64,000 nt of DNA from Vicugna pacos (Eukaryota > Chordata > Mammalia > Artiodactyla > Camelidae). Under the pieces are notes generated by a model. That model ran no database searches, was not told where the DNA came from, and worked only from the letters and a program-made list of their open reading frames with translations. The position numbers and the translations under genes are program-made. Numbering within the stretch: the first letter of the stretch is position 1; each line of letters starts with the position of its first letter. The stretch is from NCBI RefSeq assembly GCF_048564905.1, contig NC_133005.1:136501-200500 (forward strand), in the 5' to 3' direction. Shown in pieces: positions 1-12,649 of this stretch.

Positions 1-804
1 CTTTTCTAAAAGAGGCAAAGTAAGGTAACTTTTTACAGAATAAATCACTTTAAGTTTGAACAGGCAGCTATTAAGAGGGAAGTATCCTCACTGAGGAGAT
101 GAAATTGACTTCTGGGCAGTCAGCCCGCGGGACGAGGGCGGTGACAGCACTGAAGTCCACGTGAACAACCAGACTGAGGCGGGTAAGCCTCAGCCCAGCA
201 CAGAGTCCCCCAGGGGCCACGTGGTGCAGGGACCCAGGGGGCGGGTGTCACCTGTGCAGCCGGCCGCTCTGGGAAAATGCACCTTACCTCGGGTTTGGGT
301 CACTTCCATGTGCTGCTCGGTTGCACACAGTCCTTTCGCAGACGTCTGGACCAACACCCTTTTCTCCCAGGTCCTAGTATTTGAGAAAAAGTGTAGCTGG
401 AGGGGACTGGAGCATCTGTTCTAAGGACCCCATTAGTTCTGCTGTTTGTTAAGGGAAGCCAGCAACATGCTGCCTCAGATCAGAGACAGCATCATCTCAG
501 TTTAAACAACAGCTGTGCCCCAGAACACAGCCCACAGAACCGCTCTAGTCTGAGAATTATGGTGTTTGGATCGTGTTTCTTTCCAGTTCCTAACAGGCCA
601 ACGCAGATAGAAGGCTGAGTCCATCAACAAGGAGTGTCTCCCCTGCCCGGAATCAAAGTGACTTTACTGCCAACAGATAATAGACACTGTGTGCCTGTAA
701 TATGTCTGCTGCCAATTAAAGAATTACATCCTTTCATCTGTAAACCTTCAAATCTTAACATGCATCCATCCAGAGTGCTTGGAACATGGCTTTGGAACTT
801 AAAG
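1..804. other. Non-coding flank, no gene recognised
   Basis: Mixed-composition DNA. Short open frames occur here but none shows a recognisable domain, a splice-flanked conserved block or a family resemblance. No recognisable repeat was seen before the L1 that begins near 816. Confidence 0.5.
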
Positions 805-815
805 GTGTGGCTTCT
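805..815 (+). repeat. Target-site duplication, left copy
   Basis: GTGTGGCTTCT lies immediately before the truncated L1 and is repeated exactly at 1300-1310 after its A-rich tail. Confidence 0.9.
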
Positions 816-1299
816 GTAAAAAACGACATAATGCCATTTGCAGCAACATGGATGTCCCTGGAGAATGCCATTCTAAGTGAAGTAAGCCAGAAAGAGAAGG
901 AAAAATACCATATGAGAGCACTCATATGTGGAATCTTAAAGAAAAAAGAAAAAGGAAAATGAACATAAATATAAAACAGAAACAGACTCATAGACATGAA
1001 ATGCGAACTTGTGGTTCCCGGGGGGAGGGGGCTGGGGAGGGACAGACTAGGAGTTTGAAATTTGTAGATATGGACAGGCATATATAGGGTAGATAAACAA
1101 GGTTGTACTGTGTAGCACAGGGAAATGTATACAAGATCTTGTGGTAGCTCACGGTGAAAAAGAGTGTGACGATGAATATAAGTATGTTCATGTATAACTG
1201 AAAAATTGTGCTCTACACTGGAAATTGACACAACATTGTAAACTGACTATAACTCAATAAAGTAAGTTTTTGAAAAAAACCTCAAAAAAATAAATAAAA
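816..1299 (+). mobile_element. 5'-truncated young LINE-1 with target-site duplication
   Basis: About 480 bp of the extreme 3' part of an L1. It starts in the last codons of ORF2 (the block around GCAACATGGATGTCCCTGG), runs through the 3' UTR with a G-rich tract at 1020-1041, and ends in an AATAAA-like signal and an A-rich tail (about 1265-1299). The segment matches the 3' end of the full-length L1 at about 38865-39310 base for base over long stretches. An 11-bp direct repeat, GTGTGGCTTCT, flanks it at 805-815 and 1300-1310. This is the expected product of target-primed reverse transcription with 5' truncation. The intact duplication suggests a fairly recent insertion. Confidence 0.93.
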
Positions 1300-1310
1300 G
1301 TGTGGCTTCT
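1300..1310 (+). repeat. Target-site duplication, right copy
   Basis: Exact copy of the 11-bp sequence at 805-815, directly after the poly(A)-like tail of the L1. Confidence 0.9.
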
Positions 1311-4300
1311 AATGAGGCCTGTCTCAGCTCAGGGTCCAGCTCCCAACTTGTCTCCCCCAGCACCCTGGGCTCCCCGGACCTGCTTTTCTCAAAAACATAC
1401 CTGCTCTCAGCCACTGCCCTCCTGATACCCTGGGGTCTCAGCAGTTCCTGACCCCAGTCTGGGCCTGCAGGAGGCCGTTGTGGTCCACGCAGCTGTTGTG
1501 GTCCACCTCCTCCAGGGCCCAGCTGTCACACAGGTGTTTCTCTTTCCCTTTGGATGGTTTCCTGGCTTTTGGATTTTGACAAGTTAGAAAGAGACCAAAC
1601 CCAGGCAAGACCTATCTTTCATTACAGTTTGGTTGAAATGTTCCATTTTCTGGCAGCCATGAAATTAGAGTAAATTACGGCCCAAACAGAAGCAGGACTC
1701 AGGTCCACCTTCTCTCGCACCCATGTTGCAGATCAGCATAGTCTTTTGTCCACTTGCCTCGCGTGTGTCTGGGAGGCCAGCCAGCCCCTCCGGTGGATTT
1801 ACAGAAACAGGACCTCGTTTGCCTCCCAGCGTTCAGACAGCGCCACACCTGCATTCAGCACCTCCACTCAACGCAGTGGTGGGTGGCAGGTGGGTGGCGA
1901 GTCTTAGAGACCAGCCAGGGCTCCAGCATGGATGATGGTCCTCGGACCCTCACCCGCATGGCTGCAGAGTCTGCTGGGCACAGGACCTGGGGCATGTAAG
2001 CAAGCTGGAAGTCAGGGTAAAACCTCACAGAGGCCTCTGAGGCACCGGCAGCTGCCCCAGGAGGAAAGGAGAGGAGGCAGAGCTGGGGAGAAGAGTGCAG
2101 GGACCGTCGGGGCAGCCCGACCCCAGGCGTGTCCGGGTCAGACCTGCAGGGACGTCTCCTCCTCGCCAGCCGGGTGTGGCTTTGGTGGCTGCTCTGTCCC
2201 CACAACACTGACCACAGTCCTTCCCGAGGGACCAAGCAGTTCCCACAGTTGGTCCTTGTGACCCAGAGCTGAGGGACACGGGGCCATGGAGACGTGCCCC
2301 CTGGGGTCCCTGCACCATCACAAAGTCTCTTCATGGATCAGAGAAGAATCTGCCAGTATCCCTGTGGTGCAGGCTGCTGTGAGGTTGCGCTGAGGCTGTG
2401 AAAACGTGAGTATTTAAACATGAGGCTCCGTGAGACTTCCCCTGGCACCTTGGCCCCGGATCACCGACTGGTTATCTCTCATGTGCCCCTGGGACCCTCC
2501 TTCCACACCCCACCCACTCTCCTGCCCCAGGATGTGAGCTGCGTGGACCACAACAGCCTCCTGCAGGCCCTGACTGGGGGCAGCCCCCGGGGCCCCTGGC
2601 AGAGGAAAGAGGAGGGGAGCCGAGGCCTCCCCCCCATGGTTTGCCCTGGCTCCCTCCACCCAGGGAAGGTCTAGGGTCAGCCTGACTGCCTGGCCCAGGA
2701 GCCGCCCTCCCTGCAGGCTGAGGGGTGGAGACCGTCTGATGCATCACCCCGGGGGTTTCCTGAGACCCTTCGCATCTCCTCCCTCCTGTGTTACCCGGGA
2801 TGTGGTGCATCCTCTCTCCCAAGCCAGGACCACACCGGTGTGTCCTGCTTTGTTAGAAGATGGCCCACGGTCCTTGTGACCCTGAGATGGCAGCGTGACC
2901 GGTTCCTGAAGCCATCCACCCTGAAGTTGCTAAGGTGGATTCTGGGTTCCCCGCGGGCAAGTTTCCCAGCTCTTTGCCCTTTTCACTTCTCACCGTTCTG
3001 GGCTTTTAAACATCAGCTCCAGTTCTGATATTTGGTGAATGAATCACGTTGACGTGAAGGCACAGGACACATTCTCTGTCATTCGTGGAATTTCCTTATT
3101 CGTACGTTCTCAGTCAATGAGGAAGATAATGAGTAACAACTGTGTTACACAGGTCCTGTCTCTGAGGACGTGACATCCATCTGCCGTCCGGTTCTCACAA
3201 GGGCTCCAGCGGGGGGCACTGTGGTTATGGCATTGCCACTTACTGGGTAGGAAACGAGGCTCCCAGAGGTGAGGCATCACCTGGGGACATGCACCTGGTT
3301 AGTGGTGCTCTGGGATCACCGATGCCAACAGGTGGCTCTTTGGCAGCCTGGCTGATCGGTGGTGGCTCACGTATCTGAAGTGGTGTTTTGTATACTTAGT
3401 GGTGTAGAGCAGACCACTCCACAACTTAGGTGCATAAAATGTTTATTATTTCCTTGCACTTACTAGTCCACTTGAAAAGCAGTCACCACAGGTGTGCTCT
3501 TAGCCATGATTTCTGCGTCTGTTATCCTGGATGAAGTGGACACCAGTGAGAGGGCAGGACATGGATACCACAGGGTGATGGGGTGATGAGAGTGGGACGA
3601 AGAGGGTTTAGATGAATGAATAGTGAGGAGCAAGTGCAGGGAACAAGGATCAGGCTCACCTTGGAGAACTGCGCCCTGCCCTTCAGACCTTGACCCCGTC
3701 CTCCATCTGTGACCTGCAGCACAGCCCGAGTGCAGCCATGGGGCCAGGAGGGCAGGACACCCCACAGCTACAAGGGGCCGGCCCCTCAGACTCTGGGGAC
3801 TGGCGTCGCCGAGACGTGGATGGAAAGGCAGGGCTCGTTCTGCCTCCAGAAAATTAACCTAATAAATTCAACAAATGCAATCAACTTGTGTCTGATTTAG
3901 TAAAACCAGAGAACTATCATTTAATACGGAGAAAAGAAATTGAGACACTTCATGTTCAAAAACTACCTAAGACGTCGCTGGTGGGAGGTCTTGGGGAACA
4001 GTCGAAGACAGTCACAAAACCAAAGGAAGCAGGTGCAACTTTAAGTCAACTAAGTACAGGCTACACCACTGAGTGTTGGCACTTTTGGTTTTCAAAATAA
4101 AAGCCAGATTAAATGAATGAAAATAAATACTTAAAGAAGTCCAAGCAAAATATATACCTTCTTCACCTAAAATATTGGCCTAAATGTTTACTTTTGTTTT
4201 AATAAAACCTGGCCTCCGTACAGTATGTGTACTTTTCAAACTAGGTTCATGTTCCTCAACTGCTCTAGAAGGGACATTTTTAAAATATTTTATTTCACCA

Positions 4301-7300
4301 ACCTGCTGTGGTCCCAGTTCTGTGTAAGAATAATTACACATTGAAAGAATTGGACGAAATCCTTGATCACGGTTTACTCTGCAGAGTTGTAGATGAATGT
4401 AATTTGACAGAAATTGGACGACAGTAGCTAATTCATTCCCTGCAGTCTGCAACGGAGGAAGACCGCTCACTGAGATGTCAGAGACTGGGGGTCCCGAGTG
4501 TCACCAATAGTCTCCAGCTCTCCCTGAATAAGCGCTTCATTGCAGGTCGGGCCTGCCGTCCACTCTCCTGTGGCTGCTGGTGTCTCCTACAGGGATTTCG
4601 GGTGGGCTGGAATGTGCTGTTCAGCTGATGGACATTTACAAACACGCCCCGAGGGTAAATTCTGTCCGGTGTCAGAGGTGCGAGGACTTGGTCTGTCATT
4701 CCAGGAAACCTAGTCTTGCAGGAAGGAGGCAGACAACACAGCTGTTTGTAATCGGAAGTCCCTGCCTCTCAAGATACAGACAGACTTGTCTCCTGCTGTT
4801 GCCAGGTGTATGGCTTGTGAAGGTTCAGAAGCTGCCCTGGGATTCCCTCCATTTCTCTCCTCACCCCTGGGCTCCTGCTTCTGCACCTGCTGCTTCTCTG
4901 TAAGTTGCACCAACTGATAGTTCAGCATCTCTGTAAGTTCCATTCTAAAACATTTTCATTCATGAGCCTGAATCTTCACAGAGAGTGATGTGAAGGGAAG
5001 CAGATGAGAGGGGAGAGATCACAGGAGCACCACAGTATGTGCAAGCTCAGGGGGCAGAGAATCTGGGGACAGAACATCACCCAGAAACATTTGTGTCCAC
5101 CAGTAACCCCCCATGCCTACCATGCTGTCGTGGGCTCCCAGCACACCTGCCTCATCCTGGTGGCTCCCAACCTGGCCTCCACGTACCAACCTTCCCTTCT
5201 CTCCTGGGTAGTAATGGAAGCTCCAGATTATTTTTCTTCCAATAGGTGGGGCAACATGCCATTCCTTGGAAGAAAAAGAGATGATAAATGTGGAGAAAGG
5301 ACAGAGACTGGAGGGAGAGTCACAAAGCCAGTGTCCATCCAGTAGGATTCTGTGAAGAGAAAGCAGAGATGAGTTGGGGTGGGAAAATCACTGAGAGAAG
5401 TAATAGAAGAAAATCAGTCTTGGCTGAAGAAACGTAGGCATCTTCAGACAGAATTTGGGCAGAATAAGTCTTAAAAGACTTGCAGAGCTCTTGAGGGAGT
5501 TTCAAGATGAAGAGAAAATTCTGAAAGCGTCTGAAGAATCGAAGCAGGTTACCCAAAGGACGAAGCAGGGTGCCCCGACGTCTCGGCAGAAGCACTGACC
5601 CCCGCGGGCAGCGGTATTTCTGCACACGCTTGAAGCAGGGTCGGAGGGACTGTAATAAAGACTCACTTTTTCCTCCTGCCCTGCTGTTGTTTTAATTTTT
5701 ACAGTCATCTCATTACTTTTATAATTAAGTGATTTTAAAAGAAAACATTAACTGGCGGCAGCGAATAGAAATCATTGCTGGGGAGAGAGACTAAAAGCTG
5801 ATAAATCAATTAGAAGTTTACTTCACGAGTTGCCGGCAAGAAACTGAGGGGGGGAAAAGCCAGAGAAACAGAGGAGAGGCCGGGTCCAATGAGCATCTAG
5901 GTGACATTTCTGATGACTTGGTGAGTTACTGGAATGAAGAATAAAACAGAAAGTTGCCATAAAGACGATTCTAGAAATCCTGGTCCAAACGGTGGGATGA
6001 GTGGTCACGCCGTTCGGGCAGGAAGGACCACAGGAGGGGCAGACTCACCGTGGCTGCGGGGGGAAAGGCAGTAACATGTTTACTCCGACTTGGAGCTTCT
6101 GGTAGAATGTGTGTACAAGAGGTCCTGCCTGCTCTGACATGGAGGCCAGAGCTTGGAGGGTGTCAGGTGCAGAAATAGCTGGGCCTGGGGAGAGGGGATG
6201 GAGGCTGGTGTCAGGGCCCCAGGGGCATCCCCGTTCAGGGCAGAGGGGCCAGTGTCAGAAGTGGCCGGGGGCACGAATCCAGGGAGCTCCATGTCACAGC
6301 TACAGGGGGGCATGTTCAACAGGGTTGCCACATCAGGAGGAGTAGAAATGCGAGTTTTGGCCCCTGACGATGAGAAATTTGGGGTTAGTCATATTTGAAT
6401 GGTCAGATGATCTTGCATTATATGCTGAGTGGTTGATCAGGCTGCTGGAATATGGGCATCTCTTCATCACTGAGGCTCTTTTAAAATCTAAAGAAAGACA
6501 AGGGTAGAAAGCTCCTTTCGGCTCACACGTCCACCAGAATTCCAGGGGGAGAACTGCAGTCAGAGAAAAACTTTCAGAGGGGGTTTCCAGGGCTTCCAGC
6601 TGAGGTCACTGCACATCCAAGGTGCTCAGGCCGAGGGGAGGATGGGCATGGTGCCGGGGCCCGGGGACCAGAGCCGGCAGGAGAGGACGCGGAGTCTGAG
6701 CACCTGAGGACGTGATACTTCTTCCTAAATCAATGGGCGAGTAAATGTCCCAGGTGGAATTTCCTGCAGAGGAAAGTCTTAATCACTTACACTCCCAAGA
6801 CCTATGACCTGTGAAAATTCACATGGGGAAGACTGAGACTTCCTTAATGTATGTGTTGATGAGAGAGGACGGTGCATCTCAGACAGTGCACAGCGGAGGT
6901 GGGTCCCTCACAGTTTTTAGCTTGTCACATCTGCGCTGAACACATGTTCTCTCCTGAACTTCTCTGGTACATACCAGCAGCACGTCTGGTTCGATCATTT
7001 ACCATCTTTGTCTTGCCTGCTTCTGACCACACACATTTACCTTGTCCTCCCGAGTGTGGGACACACGGTCGGTGCCTCTGCCTCCTTTTAACTCCCTGCC
7101 ACCCCTGGGAGGGGCCTAACACACAGCAGGGCCTTTCCTGCCGCCTGGCCGTCAGTCATCACGTTACTCAGAGAGAGACTGCTGGAAACAGCTGTCATCT
7201 TACTTCCCTGTCTAGTGTTCAGGCCTGTGTTAAAAGCATGTTAATGTACATGAGAGCCTGTGATTTTCACAAGAATTTCTTAATTAGGAGAGAAAGTTTG

Positions 7301-7397
7301 CTACCATTTAATGGATGGGTAAACTGACACCTGAGGCATTCAGTGGTTTTGTTTTTCCCTAAGATTCGGTACTAACTTAAATTCAGATTCTTTGAAT
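1311..7397. other. GC-rich to mixed unique DNA, no gene recognised
   Basis: The first 1.8 kb is clearly GC-rich, which is why overlapping open frames appear on both strands. None resembles a known protein and none has convincing splice sites. A degenerate MIR-like stretch may lie at about 3175-3310, but I could not support it well. The rest to 7397 is mixed-composition intergenic-type DNA with no recognised repeat family. Confidence 0.5.
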
Positions 7398-7855
7398 CTT
7401 TTTTTAAATTGAACTATAGTCAATTTACAATGATGTGTCAATTTCTGGTGCACAGCATCACGCTCCATTCATATATACACATACATAGGTTCCTTTTCAT
7501 ATTCTTTTTCATTACAGGTTACTATAAAATATTGAATGTAGTTCCCTGTGCTCTACAGTAGGACCTTGTTGTTTATCTATTTCATATGTAATAGTTAGTA
7601 TCTGAAAATCTTGACTCCCAGTTTATCCCTTCCCACCCCCTTCCATCCCTGGCAGCCATGTTTGTTTTCTATGTCTGTGAATCTGTCTCTGTTTTGTAAA
7701 TAAGTTCATTCATGTCTTTTTATTTTAGATTCCACATCTGAGTGATATCATATGGTATTTTCCTTTCTCTTTCTGACTGACTTCACTTAGTATGATAATC
7801 TCTAGGTCCATCCATGTTGCCACAAGTGGCAATATTTTATTCTTTTTTATGGCTG
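7398..7855 (-). mobile_element. 5'-truncated LINE-1, minus strand
   Basis: A T-rich start (the L1 tail read in reverse) is followed by the reverse of the L1 3' UTR. It ends in the reverse of the last ORF2 codons, near the block reading CCATCCATGTTGCC. It aligns in reverse with the other L1 3' ends in this window but is more diverged, with many substitutions. I could not find flanking direct repeats, which also points to an older insertion. Confidence 0.85.
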
Positions 7856-9867
7856 AAGCTCTCTGCACTGTCTGCTCAGAACCACAAGCTCATTCCTTGG
7901 GGAAGTCCGTCTTGCTAGTTTAATGGTTGAAGTTTCCACTTCTCCAAAGCCTGATCCCTGCCAGCGTCCTTCAGTAACAAGTGCAGAGTAATGCAAGTGC
8001 TCTGGAGAAGGCACAAGAGCAAAGCTAGTTTCTAGTGTCACTCTTTGAAATGCATGGCATGCCTTTACATCTCTCAAATGCCTGTGTCTGTGGTCCTTGT
8101 GGGGTGACCTAGTCCTTTGACTGGGACTGGGGGTTTTCCTGGAACATAGGAAATTTGGTGCCAAAACCGAGAAGGTCCTGGGCAAATCCAGCTGAGGTGC
8201 TGGCCCTAGTTTACACCCAAGATGAACAGAGATGTTGCAGCATCGCTGAGATCAAGGTCTTGACTGAGGCGTCGGGTGCTTTTGGCGGCTGGGATGCTCA
8301 GAGAGCATCTGCTATTATTCCTTCCGATCCCCCATCCCTGCATCCTGCCCAGCCCCCTCTTCGCCCGTCCACAGAGTCTCTCCCTCCTCTTTGGATGCGT
8401 GTCCTGGTAACAGTGCCAGGAAAGGAGGCAGGCTTTCGGTCTGGGCTGCCAGGGTCTGGTTGTGACACACACATATTTGTGTTTGGGAGGGAAGTGCTGG
8501 AGAGGACCCATCCCCCCCCAGCGGGTTTGAGGCGTGAGCCCAGCGCTGCGTGTGCAGATGTGAAGGATGAGAAATAACAAGCGTCTATTGTGACCCCGAG
8601 TCTCCCAGGAGATGCCGATGCCCCCGCTCCTGCTGACTCCAGAGGCTAGAACTCATTGCGGATAAAGGCGGGAGACTTGAACGAAGCCGTCGGCAAAGGG
8701 CCAAAAATTATTTGAAACCAGGGGAGCAGCCCCACCTGAACACCAGGTGGCCCCCACTAAGTCGTGCCAGCCTTGTGAGGAAAAGCTGAGCCATGCAGCT
8801 CGGATCCAGCTGCACTGAAGACCCCACAGCATGAGTCTTCTGGTTTGTAGCCGGAATTCATTTAAAGGTGGTGCCCAGTGAGGGCTAGCAGCCTCTCCAG
8901 TCTCGTGAAGAAAATGAAAAGTGTCTATCTCTTGGCTTGGTTCCTGCCTCTTGTTGTCTATCTTTTTTTTTCCCCCAATCACATGGCCATCACATTCGTC
9001 TTCATTGTTTGTTTTTTTCTTAAAAGTCCTGGACTATACTATTACTGCAAAAGACACTGTGAACTCTGTCAGTCGTGTTTAAAAAGTAATACTAGCAGTA
9101 ACTTAATGGGAAGCCCATGGCAGGGATGGTGGTGCTGGAGGGGGCACTGGGGAGGCAGGGTGGCTGCCCTGGGCTGGAGGGGGTTTCTGCCAGAGGTCTA
9201 TTCTTCCCTGGAAACTCCCATGTGTGTATCATACGTGTTTGAAATAGCTTTCTCCAATTTGGAAAACCATGAAGTCGCAATAAACAAATGGAACGTTGGT
9301 GAAAAAAAGCTTTACAGGCCCCACGCATGCCTTTACAAGCGCTTATTAAAGGGGCTCATTTTGCCTGTGCTTTTGGGGACAGAACACTCGTGCTCAACCA
9401 CACTTTCAGATGTGGCTGGGCCCTGTCCTGTCACTGGCTGGGGGAAATCACTCACTGGTCATTATTTTTTCTGAGAGATCATAAGAAGAGGACCTCATGC
9501 TGGGAGAGGAGCCGAGGGCAGCACGAGATGAAGTCTCTCCTGGTAACCATGCCCGTGTCTTCCCCAAGCCCATCCTCGACTGCCCTGCAGGGATAGCTCT
9601 GAGGGCAGGGCCTTTCCCAGGAGCTGTTTGAATTCTCCAGAGCTGAACCCGGGAGGGGAAGGCTGCAGCAGCAGTAGCCCAGCAGGTTGCAAATGCTTAA
9701 GACCTGAGATGGGAAAGACTGAGGGACTGGGGTCCCTTGACTAAAGGAGCTGCTGAGAGTGAGAATCCTGTGTATGGGGGGGTACGGTGGGGGGTTGGCC
9801 CAGACTTCTTGCAAGGCATCTTTTAATTTCTTTTTTTTCTTTAACTTATTATGTATCTTTTTTTCTT
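7856..9867. other. Unique DNA, no gene recognised
   Basis: About 2 kb between two L1 copies. The longest open frame (about 198 codons, 8878-9474) has low-complexity hydrophobic content near its start. It shows no conserved motif or splice support, so I treat it as chance. No repeat was recognised. Confidence 0.45.
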
Positions 9868-11014
9868 AACTTTTTTTTAATTGAGTTACAGTCATTTTAC
9901 AACGTTGTGTCAAATTCCAGTGTAGAGCACAATTTTTCAGTTATACATGAACATATATACATTCATTGTCACATTTTTTTCACTGTGAGCTACCATAAGA
10001 TGTTGTATATATTTCCCTGTGCTATACAGTATAATCTTGCTTATCTATTCTACAATTTTGAAATCCCTGTCTGTTCCTTCCCACCCCCTGCGCCCTTGGC
10101 AACCACAAGTTTGTATTCTATGTCTGTGAGTCTGTTTCTGTTTTGTACTTTTTTTTTTTTTAGATTCCTCAAATGAGCAATCCCATATGGTATTTTTCTT
10201 TCTCTTTCTGGCTTACTTCACGTAGAATGACATTCTCCAGGAGCATCCATGTTGCTGCAAATGGCTTTATGTTGTCGGTTTTTATGGCTGAGTAGTATTC
10301 CATTGTATAAATATACACACTTCTTTATCCAGTCATCTGTCAATGGACATTTAGGCTGTCTTCATGTCTTGGCTATTGTACATAGTGCTGCTATGAACAT
10401 TGGGGTGCAGGTGTCTTTTGAAGTAGGAGTCTTTCTGGATATAAGCCCAGAAGCGGGATTCCTGTGTCATACGGTAAGTCTATTCCTAGTCTTTTGAGGA
10501 ATCTCCATACTGTTTTCCACAGTGGCTGCACCAAACTGCATTCCTACCAGCAGTGGAGGAGGGTTCCCCTTTCTCCACAGCCTCTCCAGCATTTGTCATT
10601 TGTGGACTTTTGAATGATGGCCATTTTGACTGGTGTGAGGTGATACCTCGTTGTAGTTTTGATTTGCATTTCTCTGATAATTAGTGATATTGCGCATTTT
10701 TTCATGTGCCTATTGATCATTTGTATTTCTTTCTATTGTATTTCTTTGTATTGCTTGTTTAGGTCTTCTGCCTATTTATGGATTGGATTGTTTTATTTTC
10801 TTATTAAGTCTTACAAGCTGCTTATATATTCGGGAGATCAAGCCTTTGTCTGTTTCATTTGCAAAAATTTTCTCCCATTCTGTAGGTTGTTGTTTTGTTT
10901 TACTTATGGTTTCCTTTGCTGTGCAGAAGCTTGTAAGTTTAATTAGGTCCCATTTGTTCTTACTTTTATTTCTATTGCTTGGGTAGCCTGCCCTAGGAGA
11001 ACATTTTTGAAATG
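9868..11014 (-). mobile_element. 5'-truncated LINE-1 with ORF2 C-terminus, minus strand
   Basis: Read on the minus strand, this holds about the last 700-800 bp of ORF2 and the complete 3' UTR, ending in the T-rich stretch before 9880. It corresponds in reverse to about 38150-39300 of the full-length L1. Shared blocks include the one around TCTATTGCTTGGGTAGCC near its 5' truncation point. Fragments of the ORF2 C-terminal domain are recognisable. A (T)n tract at about 10147-10162 is an internal expansion. I saw no clear target-site duplication. Confidence 0.88.
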
Positions 11015-11999
11015 TATGTGAGTGAACATCTGTTCTGTATGTTTTCATACACATCAATAGTTTATTTTAACTAAGTGAATTAAATCACTTTCACCCTAAT
11101 TTTACTTCAGTGTATTTTAGCTTCATAATAATTTAAAAAATTAACTACCACTAATTAACTGAAAATTAAAATTAAAAATTTCAAGTGGCTTGAAAACATG
11201 GAATGTAAGAGAAGTCTATGTTGACAAAATACTTATAAACATAATTAACATATATACAGAGCTTAGGTAGTATATTTACTGTACAGGGTAATGTTTTAAG
11301 AAGGCATTTATAATACAGTTTATGATTTTATGTTATGTTACCAAAGATCACTATTTAATAAAATGATGTCATGGTTACAGTTGCATTCAAATATTAAACA
11401 TTCGTTTTTAGAACAGAATTCCCGTGTATATAGTTAGGCTTGTTTCCCAAACACTAAAGCTCTGTGTTCCCAACATGGTAGATGAAGGAATCCTCCACAC
11501 ACATTCGGATCCAAGAACGGAGCATGTGGAGAAGATGTCATTCAGCTTGGCTAAATTTGAAGGGAATCTCTAAAAACACTTACCCCATTTCTCAGCATGT
11601 TTCCTAGAGCTGGTCCCAGTTAAAGGCAATTTGCCTCGTAAATCCAAGTTTAGGTGATGCCTTCCAATATATATATAGGGAGGCTTGTTTCCCAAGCTGG
11701 GGATCAGTGAGAGGGTGGCTCACTCTTTCATGTACCTCCTTCAACCTCGGAGGGGAGGCATGGGGAGGGGATATGAGGTGTTACAGTGTTGTACGGTCCG
11801 TCAGCAAGGTGGCATCGCCAGGCAACCCCGTCTCCAACCCTTGAGACTGCTGGCCTGGTAAGGCAGTAGAAGCTGTCTGATATGTGAGTACATTCAGTTC
11901 GTTCAGCAATCATTTATGAAATATTGCATTTCTAAGGCAGAGTGTGGAAAACCGTGTCACCTTCAAGATGCTCACAGTCTTGTGAAGAACAAAATCATT
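11015..11999. other. AT-rich to mixed unique DNA
   Basis: No open frame, RNA gene or repeat that I can support. A short (AT)n-like run occurs near 11670-11680. Confidence 0.4.
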
Positions 12000-12150
12000 C
12001 CCGGGGGTCTCAAGCCTGGGTGGGCATTTTAATTACCTAGGAGCTTTTTAAAACTGATGCCCAGGATGCACCCATAGACTTGGAGTGAGGGTTCTGGTGG
12101 GGCTGAAAAACGGGCAGTTTCCAAAGTGCTCCTTCTGATTTAACCAGAGC
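12000..12150 (+). repeat. MER5-like DNA transposon fragment
   Basis: The wording resembles the non-autonomous hAT-Charlie element MER5. A block about a statement such as GGGTCTCAAGCCTGGGTGGG is followed by a run on the pattern 'item of first sight, ...TTACCTAGGAGCTTTTTAAAA...' and a CCCAGG segment. It is diverged and of low certainty. Confidence 0.45.
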
Positions 12151-12513
12151 TGAGACCTGCTGTGTTTCAGCATCGTGCATTGTCTGGAAGGACAACCTGT
12201 GTGCCCGTGTGAAGGAGGGATGGTGAGAACCTTCGCTTGTGGAGGGAACACATGGCACTAACATGGGAAGCAAGGTGGGTTCAGATTTTGCAGTTTGGTG
12301 CTCAGAGGAGCCCAGGGCTCTGCAACACCAAGAAACAGATAATGTTATCACAGCAGAAAGGTCAAGTGTGGGCCATGAGCTGTGAGGGAGGGGAGTGACA
12401 GTCTTGTGTCCACATGGTGGCATCTGTCTTCCCTAGGCATTGCATGTGCACAAGCAACAGCAAAATCCTTTCCTGCCTCTTCCAAAAAAATAGCTATGAG
12501 AATCCAGGAGTCC

Positions 12514-12640
12514 ATGTTGACATGTGTGAATGAGTGAGAGAATATATAAATAAGAAAATGAATCAATGAATGAGTTAGGGGGTGAATGAATAAGTGAGTG
12601 GAGTGAAGGAATGAATGACTGAGTGAAAATGAATAGAGGA
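12514..12640. repeat. Degenerate (GAAT/GAGT)n simple repeat
   Basis: Repeating tetranucleotide-like units (AATGAGTGAGAG, AATGAATGAG, AAGTGAGTGGAG and similar) over about 125 bp with frequent substitutions. This is an old decayed microsatellite. Confidence 0.8.
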
Positions 12641-12649
12641 GAAACAAAT

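Noticed and set aside
755-1231. A 158-codon minus-strand open frame
   Set aside because: It is the reverse of the truncated L1 3' end and its flank, not a gene.
1320-3100. GC-rich region as a possible gene
   Set aside because: Many overlapping frames on both strands but no conserved peptide, no clear CpG-island promoter and no consistent splice sites.
3385-3480. Possible LTR- or L1-related fragment
   Set aside because: A short resemblance only (ACAACTTAGGTGCATAAAATG); too little to assign a family.
8878-9474. A 198-codon open frame
   Set aside because: Low-complexity start, no family resemblance, no paired splice sites; treated as chance.
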